Below, piece by piece: positions 53,441 through 64,000 of a stretch of DNA of 64,000 bases; the first letter of the stretch is position 1; every line of letters begins with the position of its first letter. Both the position numbers and the translations under genes were made by a program. The stretch comes from Bacillus sp. SJS (GTDB lineage Bacteria > Bacillota > Bacilli > Bacillales > Bacillaceae), in assembly GCF_000732485.2 (NCBI RefSeq), contig NZ_JAQV02000023.1, forward strand, positions 1-64,000, read 5' to 3'. The notes beneath the pieces were generated by a model. The model saw only the letters and a list, made by a program, of their open reading frames with translations. It made no database searches and was not told where the DNA came from.

Positions 53441-56400
53441 ATGCATATTTACAAACCAAAGCATGCCGTACGTTTTGTTACAGCTTCAAGTTTATTCGAT
53501 GGACATGATGCATCCATTAATATCATGAGGCGGATTTTGCAGGGAAGCGGTGCCGAGGTTATTCACCTTGGCCATAACCGATCTGTAGAGGAAGTGGTGA
53601 ATGCTGCGATTCAGGAAGATGCACAAGGAATTGCGATTTCCTCCTATCAGGGCGGTCATGTCGAGTATTTCAAATACATGCTCGATTTATTGAAAGAAAA
53701 AGGTGCACCTCATATCCGGATCTATGGCGGAGGAGGCGGTGTCATTATTCCGCGGGAAATAAAAGAATTGCACGAATACGGGATTGCGAGGATTTTTTCA
53801 CCGGAGGATGGCCGGAAAAATGGCTTACAGGGCATGATTAATCGAATGCTGGAAGAGTGTGATTTTCCAACGGTAGTGAAGCTTGGAAATGAGCTTGAGG
53901 AACTGAAAAGCGGAAGTGTGACAGCGGTGGCAAAACTCATTACGCTGGCGGAAGCGCGTGTAAACGAAAAAGACGAGGCGGCAGCGGCAGCCGAGCAGCT
54001 GATCGCCGGACTGAATCAGACCGAATCCAGCGCACCCGTCATAGGAATCACAGGAACAGGGGGAGCCGGTAAAAGCTCCTTAACCGATGAATTGATCCGC
54101 CGTTTTATAAATGAAATACCGGAAATGAAGATTGCCATCCTATCCGTTGATCCGACAAAGCAAAAAACAGGCGGAGCACTGCTTGGAGACCGGATTCGCA
54201 TGAATGCGATCTTTAATCCGAGAGTATTTATGAGAAGCCTTGCAACGAGGCAATCAAGATCCGAGCTTTCCCTTGCTATAAAGGATGCCATCTCAGTGGT
54301 GAAGGCAGCGGGATATGATCTGATTGTCGTAGAAACAAGCGGAATTGGTCAGGGAGATGCGGGGATTACGGATATTTGCGATCTTTCCATGTATGTGATG
54401 ACGAGCGAGTACGGAGCACCAACCCAGCTCGAAAAAATTGACATGATTGACTACGCGGATCTGATTGTGATCAACAAGTTTGAGCGCAAAGGCTCCGAGG
54501 ATGCAAAGCGCCAGGTTCAAAAGCAATACCAGCGCAGCCGTAATCTGTTTGAACAGGATTTGGATGCAATGCCTGTCTACGGAACGATTGCCAGTCAATT
54601 TAACGATCCGGGCACGAATACCCTTTTCCAGGCGCTGCTTCAAACCATCCGTAAAAAAACCGGAAAAGAGTGGAATTCCTCTCTGGAAATGGTGACCGAT
54701 GTAAAAAAACAAAACGTCATCATTCCAACTGAACGCCGCTATTACCTGCGTGAAATCAGCGATACAGTCCGGAATTATCATAAAAAAGCAGAGCAGCAGG
54801 CAGTAATTGCGACAAAGCTTTATCAGCTCGATGGCGTGCTCTCCCTTCTTCCGGAAACAGAAGGAGAAACGGCGTCGGCTCTTCAAGTAATAAAAGAGCA
54901 AACGAAAGAAGAACTGACCAAAGAATCCAAGAACCATCTGGAGAACTGGGAATCTCTAAAAGAACAATACAAAGGCGATCAGTTTGTTACGAAGATTCGT
55001 GATAAAGAGCTTGTCACCCAGCTGAAAACCATTTCTCTGTCCGGTTTAGGAATCCCGAAGATTTCCTTGCCGGCTTACAAGGATCATGGTGATCTTTTAC
55101 GATGGATTTATCGGGAGAATGTTCCGGGTTCCTTTCCTTATACAGCGGGCGTTTTTCCGTTTAAGCGTGAAGGGGAGGATCCGAAAAGACAGTTCGCAGG
55201 AGAAGGTACGCCTGAAAGAACGAACCGCCGTTTTCATTATCTGTCCAAGGATGATTCAGCCAAACGTTTAAGTACAGCTTTTGATTCGGTGACGCTCTAT
55301 GGAGAAGATCCTGCCCACCGTCCTGATATATATGGAAAAGTTGGCGAGAGCGGTGTAAGCATCTGTACTCTCGACGATATGAAAAAACTATACGCGGGCT
55401 TTGACCTTTGTGCGCCATCCACCTCTGTTTCAATGACGATCAATGGACCGGCTCCTATTATCCTTGCCATGTTCATGAACACAGCCATCCAGCAGCAGCT
55501 TGACCGGAAAAAAGAAGAGCTTGGACGCGAGCTGAATGAAGCGGAAGCTGCAGAGATCAAGGCGTATACACTGCAAACGGTGCGCGGAACGGTTCAAGCG
55601 GATATTTTGAAGGAAGATCAAGGCCAGAACACGTGTATTTTTTCTACCGAATTCGCCCTTAAACTAATGGGAGACATTCAGCAGTATTTCATTGAGGAAA
55701 AGGTGCGCAACTATTACTCCGTCTCCATATCCGGGTACCATATCGCGGAAGCCGGAGCCAATCCGATTTCGCAGCTTGCTTTTACGCTGGCAAATGGCTT
55801 TACGTATGTAGAATACTATTTAAGCAGAGGCATGAACATCGATCATTTTGCACCGAACCTTTCCTTCTTCTTCAGTAACGGCCTTGACCCCGAATATACC
55901 GTAATCGGGCGTGTGGCAAGAAGAATCTGGGCCACGGTTATGCGTGATAAATATGGAGCAAACGAACGAAGCCAAAAGCTTAAATACCATATCCAGACGT
56001 CCGGAAGATCTCTGCATGCACAGGAAATCGACTTCAATGACATCCGGACTACGCTGCAGGCGCTAATGGCTCTGCATGATAACTGCAACTCACTCCACAC
56101 GAATGCGTATGATGAAGCAATCACAACGCCAACAGAGGAATCGGTAAGGCGGGCGATGGCGATCCAGATGATCATTACGAAAGAACACGGCCTGACGAAA
56201 AACGAAAATCCGCTTCAAGGCTCATTCATCATTGAAGAGCTTACCGACCTGGTAGAAGCGGCCGTCCTTGAAGAATTCGACCGCATTAACGAACGCGGCG
56301 GCGTACTTGGCGCAATGGAAACACAGTACCAGCGCGGCAAAATTCAGGATGAATCCATGCACTATGAAATGAAGAAGCACAATGGCGAACTGCCGATCAT

Positions 56401-56689
56401 CGGTGTGAATACGTACTTAAATCCTAATCCGCCTTCGGAAGAAGAACTCGACAACATGGAAATTGCCCGTGCTTCAAAGGAAGAGAAAGAGACACAGATT
56501 CAAAATCTCCTAGCCTTCCAAAAAAGGCATGAAAAAGAAGCAGAAAAGGCATTGGAAAAATTGCAGCACACGGCAATGACCAATGGAAACCTGTTCAAAG
56601 AACTGATGAACACGGTTCAATACGCAAGTCTTGGCCAAATAACGGCTGCACTATACGAAGCAGGCGGACAGTATCGCCGGAATATGTAA
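53441..56689 (+). CDS. icmF: Fused isobutyryl-CoA mutase IcmF
   Basis: A 1082-residue adenosylcobalamin enzyme that interconverts isobutyryl-CoA and n-butyryl-CoA, with its own G-protein chaperone. Order: B12-binding domain ([15 protein letters not shown] with the lower-ligand His22), MeaI-type GTPase ([13 protein letters not shown] near 207, [25 protein letters not shown]), then the substrate-binding TIM barrel ([38 protein letters not shown]). The ATG at 53441 is chosen for the AAGGGGGAAA site. Downstream of TetR, probably one unit; it would feed branched-chain acyl-CoA into the upstream beta-oxidation genes. Confidence 0.95.
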   Translation: MHIYKPKHAVRFVTASSLFDGHDASINIMRRILQGSGAEVIHLGHNRSVEEVVNAAIQEDAQGIAISSYQGGHVEYFKYMLDLLKEKGAPHIRIYGGGGGVIIPREIKELHEYGIARIFSPEDGRKNGLQGMINRMLEECDFPTVVKLGNELEELKSGSVTAVAKLITLAEARVNEKDEAAAAAEQLIAGLNQTESSAPVIGITGTGGAGKSSLTDELIRRFINEIPEMKIAILSVDPTKQKTGGALLGDRIRMNAIFNPRVFMRSLATRQSRSELSLAIKDAISVVKAAGYDLIVVETSGIGQGDAGITDICDLSMYVMTSEYGAPTQLEKIDMIDYADLIVINKFERKGSEDAKRQVQKQYQRSRNLFEQDLDAMPVYGTIASQFNDPGTNTLFQALLQTIRKKTGKEWNSSLEMVTDVKKQNVIIPTERRYYLREISDTVRNYHKKAEQQAVIATKLYQLDGVLSLLPETEGETASALQVIKEQTKEELTKESKNHLENWESLKEQYKGDQFVTKIRDKELVTQLKTISLSGLGIPKISLPAYKDHGDLLRWIYRENVPGSFPYTAGVFPFKREGEDPKRQFAGEGTPERTNRRFHYLSKDDSAKRLSTAFDSVTLYGEDPAHRPDIYGKVGESGVSICTLDDMKKLYAGFDLCAPSTSVSMTINGPAPIILAMFMNTAIQQQLDRKKEELGRELNEAEAAEIKAYTLQTVRGTVQADILKEDQGQNTCIFSTEFALKLMGDIQQYFIEEKVRNYYSVSISGYHIAEAGANPISQLAFTLANGFTYVEYYLSRGMNIDHFAPNLSFFFSNGLDPEYTVIGRVARRIWATVMRDKYGANERSQKLKYHIQTSGRSLHAQEIDFNDIRTTLQALMALHDNCNSLHTNAYDEAITTPTEESVRRAMAIQMIITKEHGLTKNENPLQGSFIIEELTDLVEAAVLEEFDRINERGGVLGAMETQYQRGKIQDESMHYEMKKHNGELPIIGVNTYLNPNPPSEEELDNMEIARASKEEKETQIQNLLAFQKRHEKEAEKALEKLQHTAMTNGNLFKELMNTVQYASLGQITAALYEAGGQYRRNM

Positions 56690-56697
56690 TCGGAAAT

Positions 56698-56727
56698 CAG
56701 GCAGTGCCGGGCACTGCCTGGTTTTTT
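56698..56727 (+). terminator. Terminator after icmF
   Basis: CAGGCAGTGCC pairs with GGCACTGCCTG, followed by GTTTTTT. The rest of the 365-bp gap before rpoE has no other gene; TATAAT-like hexamers at 56876 and 56968 lack a good -35. Confidence 0.93.
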
Positions 56728-57054
56728 AAATGGAAATTTATCAGCTGCTTTGTATTCAGCCATGTGGACACGGTTTTTGATTCCGGCTCCCCTGTCCGTG
56801 AAAATAATCAAGTGTTATTTTCATAACAGCCTTCTTTTTTTCACAGAAAGCTAGCATAAAGTGCTAGAATTTGTTTATAATGAAAGATATGATTTTGTGT
56901 CTTCAGCAAGGTTTACATACAGGCGGGAAGGCTTGCGGCCGTTAGCCTCACCCCTTTTCAGCCTTTATATAATGTTAAATCTCCATTAGCGGGGGTTTAA
57001 CTGTACGTTAATGCGGGATAAAGAATGGACGAATAAGAAAGGGAGTGCCTTACG

Positions 57055-57609
57055 TTGAGTTTAGCGCAATACTCTAAAGAAGAAATAAAAGAAATGGCAT
57101 TGATCGAAATTGCTCATGGATTAATGACGGATAAAAAAGAACCAGTTGATTTTCAGGATCTAATGAAAGAAGTTACCAAATTAGCAGGTCTTACTCAAGA
57201 GCAGGTTGAGGAAAAAATTGCACAATTTTATACGGACCTGAATATTGATGGCCGTTTCATTGCTGTCGGTGATAACAAGTGGGGACTCCGCAACAGATAT
57301 CCAGTGGATACACTTGAAGAGGAAATGACGGTTGTTCCGAAAGTGAAGAAAAAGAAAACGAAGAAAGCTGCTGCAGTGGCAGATGACTTTGAAGAAGAAG
57401 ATTTCGAAGAGGCAGAAGAAGATGAGGATCTTGATTTTGACGACCTCGAAGATTATGACGATGAAGAAGATGCAGTGGATGCAGACCTTGATGATACGGA
57501 TGAGGATGTAGACGACGAGGACGACGATGATCTCGAAATCATTGATGATGAAGATCTTGATGATGACGATGAAGATGACACGGACGAGGATGACGAAGAG
57601 AAAGAATAA
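57055..57609 (+). CDS. rpoE: RNA polymerase delta subunit
   Basis: A 184-residue protein: folded N-terminal HARE-HTH domain (EEIKEMALIEIAHGLMTDKK, then GRFIAVGDNKWGLRNRYPVD) followed from about residue 105 by a disordered tail made almost only of Asp and Glu. Delta binds RNA polymerase and displaces nucleic acids, tuning promoter sensitivity. The start is TTG behind AAGGGAGTG. Next to pyrG as in B. subtilis. Confidence 0.97.
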   Translation: MSLAQYSKEEIKEMALIEIAHGLMTDKKEPVDFQDLMKEVTKLAGLTQEQVEEKIAQFYTDLNIDGRFIAVGDNKWGLRNRYPVDTLEEEMTVVPKVKKKKTKKAAAVADDFEEEDFEEAEEDEDLDFDDLEDYDDEEDAVDADLDDTDEDVDDEDDDDLEIIDDEDLDDDDEDDTDEDDEEKE

Positions 57610-57617
57610 GATTCATC

Positions 57618-57656
57618 TTGACTTTCGACATTGAAGTTAGTAATATTTTATTTGGG
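57618..57656 (+). promoter_or_regulatory. pyrG promoter with GGGCTC transcription start
   Basis: TTGACT (57618-57623), a 17-bp spacer, TAATAT (57641-57646), then seven bases to GGGCTC at 57654. Transcription of B. subtilis pyrG starts at GGGC, and low CTP causes repeated G addition there; this site has the same layout. Confidence 0.75.
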
Positions 57657-57692
57657 CTCTTTTTAAGTGCTTTTATGATGATTATAATATCA

Positions 57693-59468
<1,776 letters not shown>

Positions 59469-59474
59469 ATCATG

Positions 59475-59512
59475 CAAAAAATCCTGACGGCTTGTCCGTC
59501 AGGATTTTTTTT
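59475..59512. terminator. Bidirectional terminator between pyrG and ywjG
   Basis: A 15-bp stem (core ATCCTGACGG with CCGTCAGGAT) with a 5-nt loop and T-runs on both strands. Confidence 0.95.
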
Positions 59513-59516
59513 GCGG

Positions 59517-60062
59517 TTACAGATCTTCTTCATCCTCTAAATATTCAGAGAGGATTTCTTCAATTGTAAACCTGAGAGCGTAATAAACAAACAGTCCTGT
59601 CATAATGGCGGGAAAACCGTAGCGGCTGCCGTCTTCCGCGGGGATCATCGGTTTCTTTAGTTTCGAATCGATATGGATATCCACTGCGGTTTCCAAACCG
59701 GAATCTCCATTTATAGCAGATACCCCTACTGTTTCAACGCCTGCTTCCTGAAGCTGTCTGGCAAGTTCAATTGCATCATGGTCGCTGGAAAGTCTAGTGA
59801 AAAGCAGCACGCGGTCAGATGGGAGAACAGCTTCCATTTCCCCGTCTTCTCTAAAAAGCGGCTTTGCATTTGGAAAGGGTTCAAGGCTTTGGGATGCTTC
59901 ACTGACAATTCCTGAAAGCTCACTGAATCCGTGAATGTAGATGGTGCCGTCTCCTGCACAAGCCTGTGCAAGCAATCTTGCTCCATCCTCTATTGAAAAT
60001 TCCTCCTGGCTTTGAATGCGCTGAAACTGTCCGGCGAGCTGGGTGGAAAATATTTTTAGCAT
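59517..60062 (-). CDS. ywjG: YwjG family protein (DUF2529)
   Basis: A 181-residue protein with a SIS-like alpha/beta pattern (GDGTIYIHGFSELSGIVSEA, DRVLLFTRLSSDHDAIELA, VETVGVSAINGDSG). It matches DUF2529/YwjG by position between pyrG and spo0F. The ATG at 60062 follows GAAGGAG; the frame runs to 60140 without support. Function is unknown. Confidence 0.88.
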   Translation of the reverse strand: MLKIFSTQLAGQFQRIQSQEEFSIEDGARLLAQACAGDGTIYIHGFSELSGIVSEASQSLEPFPNAKPLFREDGEMEAVLPSDRVLLFTRLSSDHDAIELARQLQEAGVETVGVSAINGDSGLETAVDIHIDSKLKKPMIPAEDGSRYGFPAIMTGLFVYYALRFTIEEILSEYLEDEEDL

Positions 60063-60153
60063 GGGAAAAACTCCTTCTGTACAAATCCTTTTCACAGGCA
60101 TTATACGGAATATCGGCCCAAAAGACAAAATGTTAAACAATATCCAATAAGAG

Positions 60154-60182
60154 GCAGGAGATTGACCAACTTAAAAGAATTA
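60154..60182 (+). promoter_or_regulatory. Sigma-H-like promoter of spo0F
   Basis: GCAGGAGAT (60154-60162, consensus RNAGGAWWW) and AAAGAATTA (60174-60182, consensus RNNGAATWW) are 11 bp apart. B. subtilis spo0F has a sigma-H promoter. About 210 nt, including a repeat, separate it from the start codon. Confidence 0.6.
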
Positions 60183-60202
60183 GTATCATAGGACATAAGG
60201 AA

Positions 60203-60320
60203 TGCGAAAGCGCTTGGAATGAAGTTCTGCTAAGTGCGCGACGTCCTGTCGCAACGCAGAACTGACCCGCGTCTTGTGGGCCTCCGACTCCTCGAGGGGC
60301 TAGGCGCTGGAGCTGGACAG
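60203..60320 (+). repeat. AAGCGC...GGAGCTGGAC intergenic element, copy 1
   Basis: A 118-bp element that opens GCGAAAGCGCTTGGAAT and closes TAGGCGCTGGAGCTGGACAG, with an internal palindrome AGTTCTGC...GCAGAACT around CGACGTCCTGTCG. It shares this core with 62634-62820. It lies between the spo0F promoter and its coding region. Confidence 0.8.
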
Positions 60321-60401
60321 GTCACCTTATTCAATGCAGGACATTCAGTATTAAATAATACTTTCTTGCTATTTAAGGAAAAAATGTGAAGAGGTGCAGA
60401 G

Positions 60402-60776
60402 ATGGCAAAAGAGAAAATATTAATCGTGGATGATCAGTACGGAATCAGAATTTTATTAAATGAGGTCTTCCAAAAAGAAGGCTACGACACGTACCAGGCT
60501 GCAAGCGGCTTTCAAGCATTGGAAATTCTGGAGCAAACACCTCCGGATCTTGTTCTGCTTGATATGAAAATTCCTGGAATGGATGGAATTGAAATACTAA
60601 AGAGAATGAAGCTTGTTGAGCCCAACATCCGCGTTATTATCATGACGGCTTATGGAGAACTGGATATGATCCAGGAGGCGAAAGACCTTGGGGCGCTTAC
60701 TCATTTCGCCAAACCATTTGATATTGATGAAATTCGCGCAGCTGTCAAGAAACATCTTCCGATCAGATCAAACTGA
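60402..60776 (+). CDS. spo0F: Sporulation phosphorelay response regulator Spo0F
   Basis: A 124-residue stand-alone receiver domain that passes phosphate from sensor kinases to Spo0B. Asp10 and Asp11 in [10 protein letters not shown], phospho-acceptor Asp54 in [12 protein letters not shown], Thr in [10 protein letters not shown] and Lys in HFAKPFD form the active site. There is no output domain and the length is exactly that of B. subtilis Spo0F. AGAGGTG precedes the ATG. A sigma-H-like promoter lies upstream. Confidence 0.97.
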   Translation: MAKEKILIVDDQYGIRILLNEVFQKEGYDTYQAASGFQALEILEQTPPDLVLLDMKIPGMDGIEILKRMKLVEPNIRVIIMTAYGELDMIQEAKDLGALTHFAKPFDIDEIRAAVKKHLPIRSN

Positions 60777-60963
60777 GAAGTAGTTTGAATTTTTGGACTT
60801 GTGTCGAAAAGTTGCCGATTTTTCTTGTTATTGGTATGCTATTGTTTGAGAAAAGCTATGCATCCATTTCTTAGTTACATATACAGGAAATTTTCTGGTC
60901 AAGCTAGATTTGATAGGCTTTTCGGGTTTAGCAAAATCAGGCTATACAAGGAGGATATTTGAT

Positions 60964-61821
60964 ATGCCTTTAGTATCAATGACAGAAATGCTTCAAAAAG
61001 CCAAAAGCGAAGGCTACGCTGTTGGTCAATTCAACCTGAACAACCTTGAGTTCACTCAAGCGATTCTTCAAGCTGCACAAGAAGAAAAATCACCGGTTAT
61101 TCTAGGTGTTTCTGAAGGTGCTGCACGTTACATGGGCGGCTTCAAAACAATTGTTGCTCTAGTTGAAGCTCTTATGGACGAATACAAAGTGACGGTACCT
61201 GTTGCCATTCACCTTGACCATGGTTCAAGCTTCGAATCTTGTGCAAAAGCAATTCATGCAGGTTTCACATCTGTTATGATCGATGCTTCTCACCATCCGT
61301 TCGAAGAAAACATTGCTGAAACATCCAAAGTGGTTGAGCTTGCTCATTTCCACGGCGTATCTGTTGAAGCTGAGCTTGGAACAGTTGGCGGACAGGAAGA
61401 TGACGTAATCGCTGAAGGCGTAATCTACGCTGACCCTAAAGAGTGCCAGGAGCTTGTTGAGCGTACTGGAATCGACACACTTGCACCTGCACTTGGATCT
61501 GTACACGGTCCTTACAAAGGTGAACCAAACCTTGGTTTCAAAGAAATGGAAGAAATCGGTGCGGCTACTGGCCTTCCACTCGTTCTTCACGGCGGAACTG
61601 GTATCCCGACTCACGATATCCAAAAAGCTATTTCTTTCGGAACAGCTAAAATCAACGTAAACACTGAGAACCAAATTGCTTCTGCAAGAACGGTTCGTGA
61701 AGTGCTTGCTGCAAAACCTGAAGAGTACGATCCACGCAAATATCTTGGACCAGCTCGCGATGCAATCAAAGAAACGGTTCAAGGAAAAATGCGCGAATTC
61801 GGTTCTTCAAACCGAGCTTAA
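60964..61821 (+). CDS. fbaA: Class II fructose-bisphosphate aldolase
   Basis: A 285-residue zinc aldolase of glycolysis/gluconeogenesis. [21 protein letters not shown] and [16 protein letters not shown] carry the metal and phosphate ligands. The ATG at 60964 follows AAGGAGGA; the frame from 60910 is unsupported. A single TGTCGAA (0A-box-like) lies at 60802 between spo0F and fbaA. Codon use is strongly biased, as in highly expressed genes. Confidence 0.97.
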   Translation: MPLVSMTEMLQKAKSEGYAVGQFNLNNLEFTQAILQAAQEEKSPVILGVSEGAARYMGGFKTIVALVEALMDEYKVTVPVAIHLDHGSSFESCAKAIHAGFTSVMIDASHHPFEENIAETSKVVELAHFHGVSVEAELGTVGGQEDDVIAEGVIYADPKECQELVERTGIDTLAPALGSVHGPYKGEPNLGFKEMEEIGAATGLPLVLHGGTGIPTHDIQKAISFGTAKINVNTENQIASARTVREVLAAKPEEYDPRKYLGPARDAIKETVQGKMREFGSSNRA

Positions 61822-61832
61822 TTTCAACAATT

Positions 61833-61860
61833 GAAAACCGTCTTTTTTAAGACGGTTTTC
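61833..61860 (+). terminator. Terminator-like hairpin after fbaA
   Basis: A perfect 12-bp stem (GAAAACCGTCTT with AAGACGGTTTTC) with a TTTT loop; the T-run is inside the 3' arm, so termination may be partial. Confidence 0.75.
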
Positions 61861-61925
61861 ACAGATATAAAAAGAAAGCGATAACAAGTTTCAGTTTTCA
61901 GATTTTGATAAGGGAGCGAGACAGA

Positions 61926-62567
61926 ATGAAATTTTTCATTGATACAGCAAACCTTGAAGAAATCAAAGAAGCCCAGGAAATGGGAATCCTTGCAGGTGTG
62001 ACGACAAACCCGAGTTTAGTAGCCAAAGAAAATATCTCCTTTCATGATAGACTAAGAGAAATCACGGACATAGTTAAAGGATCGGTCAGTGCAGAAGTCA
62101 TTTCTTTAAAAGCCGAAGAAATGATTGAGGAAGGCAAAGAACTAGCAAAAATTGCTCCAAACATCACCGTAAAAGTCCCGATGACGCCAGATGGACTAAA
62201 AGCGGTTAAGGAATTCTCGGAGCTTGGAATCAAGACAAACGTGACCCTTATTTTCAGTGCAAACCAGGCGCTTCTTGCAGCGCGTGCAGGAGCAACATAC
62301 GTTTCTCCTTTCCTTGGCAGACTGGATGATATCGGCCAGGATGGAATGGACTTGATCGCGACGATTTCTGAAATCTTTGACCTTCACGGACTGGACACAG
62401 AAATTATCGCTGCTTCAATCCGCCATCCTATGCACGTTACGGATGCAGCATTACACGGTGCGCACATTGCCACCATCCCATTGAAAGTCATTCATCAGCT
62501 ATTCAAACACCCTCTTACAGAACAGGGAATTGAGAAGTTTCTCGCTGACTGGAACAACCGCGCTTAA
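61926..62567 (+). CDS. tal: Transaldolase (YwjH/Tal, short form)
   Basis: A 213-residue transaldolase of the FSA-like subfamily (pentose phosphate pathway). [20 protein letters not shown] at the N-terminus, [10 protein letters not shown], the Schiff-base Lys in NITVKVPMT near residue 83, and [18 protein letters not shown] are visible. GGGAGCG precedes the ATG. Follows fbaA as in B. subtilis. Confidence 0.95.
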   Translation: MKFFIDTANLEEIKEAQEMGILAGVTTNPSLVAKENISFHDRLREITDIVKGSVSAEVISLKAEEMIEEGKELAKIAPNITVKVPMTPDGLKAVKEFSELGIKTNVTLIFSANQALLAARAGATYVSPFLGRLDDIGQDGMDLIATISEIFDLHGLDTEIIAASIRHPMHVTDAALHGAHIATIPLKVIHQLFKHPLTEQGIEKFLADWNNRA

Positions 62568-62594
62568 TCAGCGGACAAGTAAATAGGCAGATAT

Positions 62595-62622
62595 AAATGG
62601 CAAGCTTCGTGCTTGCCATTTA
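62595..62622 (+). terminator. Terminator-like hairpin after tal
   Basis: A perfect 11-bp stem (AAATGGCAAGC with GCTTGCCATTT) with a 5-nt loop; the T-run is short. Confidence 0.7.
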
Positions 62623-62633
62623 TGCGGTCTATT

Positions 62634-62876
62634 AGAAAAGCGGAGGGCGCTGGGGTAAGGAAGTTCTGCTAAGGCCGCGACGTCCTGTCGCAACGCAGAA
62701 CTGACCTGCCTCCTGCAGGCCTCACCTGTGAGAGACGGTGGAGCAGGGACTGACAAAGTCGCTCTTTGACTTTGACAGGGCCGGCGAAGCGTCCGAACAG
62801 CTAGCCGCCGGAGCTAGACAAATAGAAAAGCGGAGGCGCTCAAGTAAGGAAGTTCTGCTAAGACCGCGACGTCCTT
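62634..62876 (+). repeat. AAGCGGAGGCGC...GGAGCTAGAC intergenic element, copies 2 and 3
   Basis: Copy 2 (62634-62820) opens AGAAAAGCGGAGGGCGCTGG and closes GCCGCCGGAGCTAGACA; it contains the same AGTTCTGC...GCAGAACT core as 60203-60320 plus about 70 extra bases. Copy 3 (62821 to about 62876) is truncated after GCGACGTCCTT. Similar AAAAGCG...GGAGCTAGAC elements are familiar between genes in Bacillus-type genomes. The rest of the gap to 63162 has a GAAGTTCTG/GGAACTTC inverted repeat (62936-62983) and no gene. Confidence 0.8.
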
Positions 62877-63162
62877 TAATATAAAAACGCTAAGCCCAAA
62901 TTTGTAAATCCCCTCATCATCTACTATTCTTAAAGGAAGTTCTGATAAGGGTGCCGTCCTCAAAAAGCGGGGAACGGAACTTCTCGTTGAGGGCTTCATT
63001 TGAGCATCAATGGAATTTAATTTACAATGGAAACAGGTTCATTTTTTAACATCCCATACAGAGGAATTTTATTTTTCATATACGGAGTATGTTCTGTCGG
63101 AATTATGGAGAATTTGTTGAAAAGTGCTCTTAACATGTCAGCTTCTTAGGAAGGAGACCATC

Positions 63163-64000
63163 ATGGAAAAATTGAAAATTGCAGGCGGTGATCTGCTGAA
63201 AGGTTCCGTTTCGATCAGCGGGGCAAAAAACAGTGCGGTAGCGCTGATTCCGGCGACCATTTTAGCTGAATCATCCGTCATTATTGAAGGTTTGCCAAAT
63301 ATATCAGATGTGCATATTTTGAAGGACTTGCTTGAGGAAGTAGGCGGAAAAGTCGACTTTCAAAACGGCGAAATGCACGTACAGCCAGAGAACATGATTT
63401 CAATGCCGCTTCCGAACGGAAAGGTAAAAAAATTAAGAGCCTCTTACTACTTGATGGGGGCCATGCTCGGCCGCTTTAAAAAAGCGGTGATTGGACTTCC
63501 GGGCGGATGCCACCTCGGACCGCGGCCGATTGACCAGCACATTAAAGGCTTTGAAGCGCTTGGAGCACAAGTTACAAATGAACAGGGTGCGATTTATCTC
63601 CGGGCAGAAGAATTAAGAGGCGCACGTATTTATTTAGATGTCGTCAGCGTTGGCGCGACCATCAATATTATGCTTGCAGCTGTTCTTGCAAAAGGCCGGA
63701 CCATCATTGAAAACGCAGCGAAAGAACCGGAAATCGTTGATGTCGCAACGCTTCTGACCAGCATGGGTGCGAAAATCAAAGGAGCGGGAACAGACGAAAT
63801 TCGTATCGATGGTGTGGAAAAGCTTCACGGCTGCCGCCACTCTATCATTCCGGACCGGATTGAAGCTGGAACCTACATGATTATTGCTGCTGCAGCAGGC
63901 AAGGAAGTTCTGGTTGACAACGTTATTCCGCTGCACATGGAATCCCTGATTGCTAAATTGAGGGAAACCGGAGTTCATATTGAAACGAGCAACGATCAAA
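63163..64000 (+). CDS. murAB: UDP-N-acetylglucosamine 1-carboxyvinyltransferase MurA, second paralogue (partial)
   Basis: The first 279 codons are in the window and the gene runs off the end. It starts [20 protein letters not shown]; Lys22-Asn23 of GAKNSAV bind UDP-GlcNAc and Cys116 in [15 protein letters not shown] is the PEP-binding, fosfomycin-targeted residue. It commits UDP-GlcNAc to peptidoglycan synthesis. AGGAAGGAGA precedes the ATG. The position after tal identifies it as murAB (murZ) rather than murAA. Confidence 0.93.
   Translation, partial: MEKLKIAGGDLLKGSVSISGAKNSAVALIPATILAESSVIIEGLPNISDVHILKDLLEEVGGKVDFQNGEMHVQPENMISMPLPNGKVKKLRASYYLMGAMLGRFKKAVIGLPGGCHLGPRPIDQHIKGFEALGAQVTNEQGAIYLRAEELRGARIYLDVVSVGATINIMLAAVLAKGRTIIENAAKEPEIVDVATLLTSMGAKIKGAGTDEIRIDGVEKLHGCRHSIIPDRIEAGTYMIIAAAAGKEVLVDNVIPLHMESLIAKLRETGVHIETSNDQ

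Noticed and set aside
60796-60812. Spo0A box before fbaA
   Set aside because: A single TGTCGAA match is expected by chance and fbaA is not known to be Spo0A-controlled; mentioned only under fbaA.

Overview
The window comes from the chromosome of an endospore-forming member of the Bacillaceae. Gene content and order follow the Bacillus subtilis ywc-ywd-ywf-ywh-ywi-ywj segment almost throughout: ywcE, nfrA, pdxK, ywdF-ung-ywdI-ywdJ-ywdK, gerQ, hemQ, pta, lipL, rsfA, ywfO, ywgA, ywhB-C-D, pbpG, speE-speB, ywiB-argS, uvsE, ywjE, fadF, acdA, rpoE, pyrG, ywjG, spo0F, fbaA, tal, murAB. Sporulation genes (spo0F, gerQ, rsfA, pbpG, ywcE) fit a spore former. Several intergenic repeat families, a complete gal/GH42 operon and an icmF gene that I do not associate with B. 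subtilis 168 point to a different, Metabacillus-like species; the genus cannot be settled from sequence reading alone.

Layout. 1-7.1 kb: degenerate repeats of about 20 nt, ywcE, a flavodoxin-like reductase, a DinB protein, a NiaP-like transporter, a YitT protein and an NfrA nitroreductase, then a 1.4 kb gene-free stretch with a cluster of DnaA boxes and two short tandem repeats. 7.1-9.7 kb: pdxK, and a TetR regulator next to an SDR gene that share an operator-like palindrome. 9.9-18.8 kb: galactose/beta-galactoside module (sodium:solute symporter, AraC regulator, galK-galE-galT, GH42 beta-galactosidase) with cre-like sites. 18.9-22.3 kb: small stress-type genes (two GlsB/YeaQ paralogues, two YflT-domain proteins) around ywdF-ung. 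22.8-27.9 kb: ywdI-J-K, then gerQ preceded by a broken cwlJ under a sigma-E-like promoter, an unknown gene and hemQ. 28-36.7 kb: pta, lipL, rsfA, ywfO, ywgA, an arylamine acetyltransferase, ywhB, ywhC, ywhD. 36.7-45.8 kb: pbpG, speE-speB, ywiB-argS, uvsE and a cardiolipin-synthase-like gene. 46-56.7 kb: a fatty-acid/branched-acid catabolic block (fadF, thiolase, 3-hydroxyacyl-CoA dehydrogenase, two acyl-CoA dehydrogenases, TetR, icmF). 57-64 kb: rpoE, pyrG with a CTP-sensing leader, ywjG, spo0F with a sigma-H-like promoter, fbaA, tal and the first part of murAB.

The most unusual structure is a family of intergenic elements of 126-127 bp with perfect or near-perfect terminal inverted repeats. 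At four loci (24990, 29165, 33864 and 43261) it occurs as exactly two head-to-tail copies separated by one base. A decayed single copy lies at 34161, and a further terminal-repeat remnant supplies the stop codon of the acetyltransferase gene. Other points worth a second look are the DnaA-box cluster near the NfrA gene, the frameshifted cwlJ beside an intact gerQ, the repeat lying between the sigma-H promoter and the coding region of spo0F, and the operator candidates around the TetR and fatty-acid genes.
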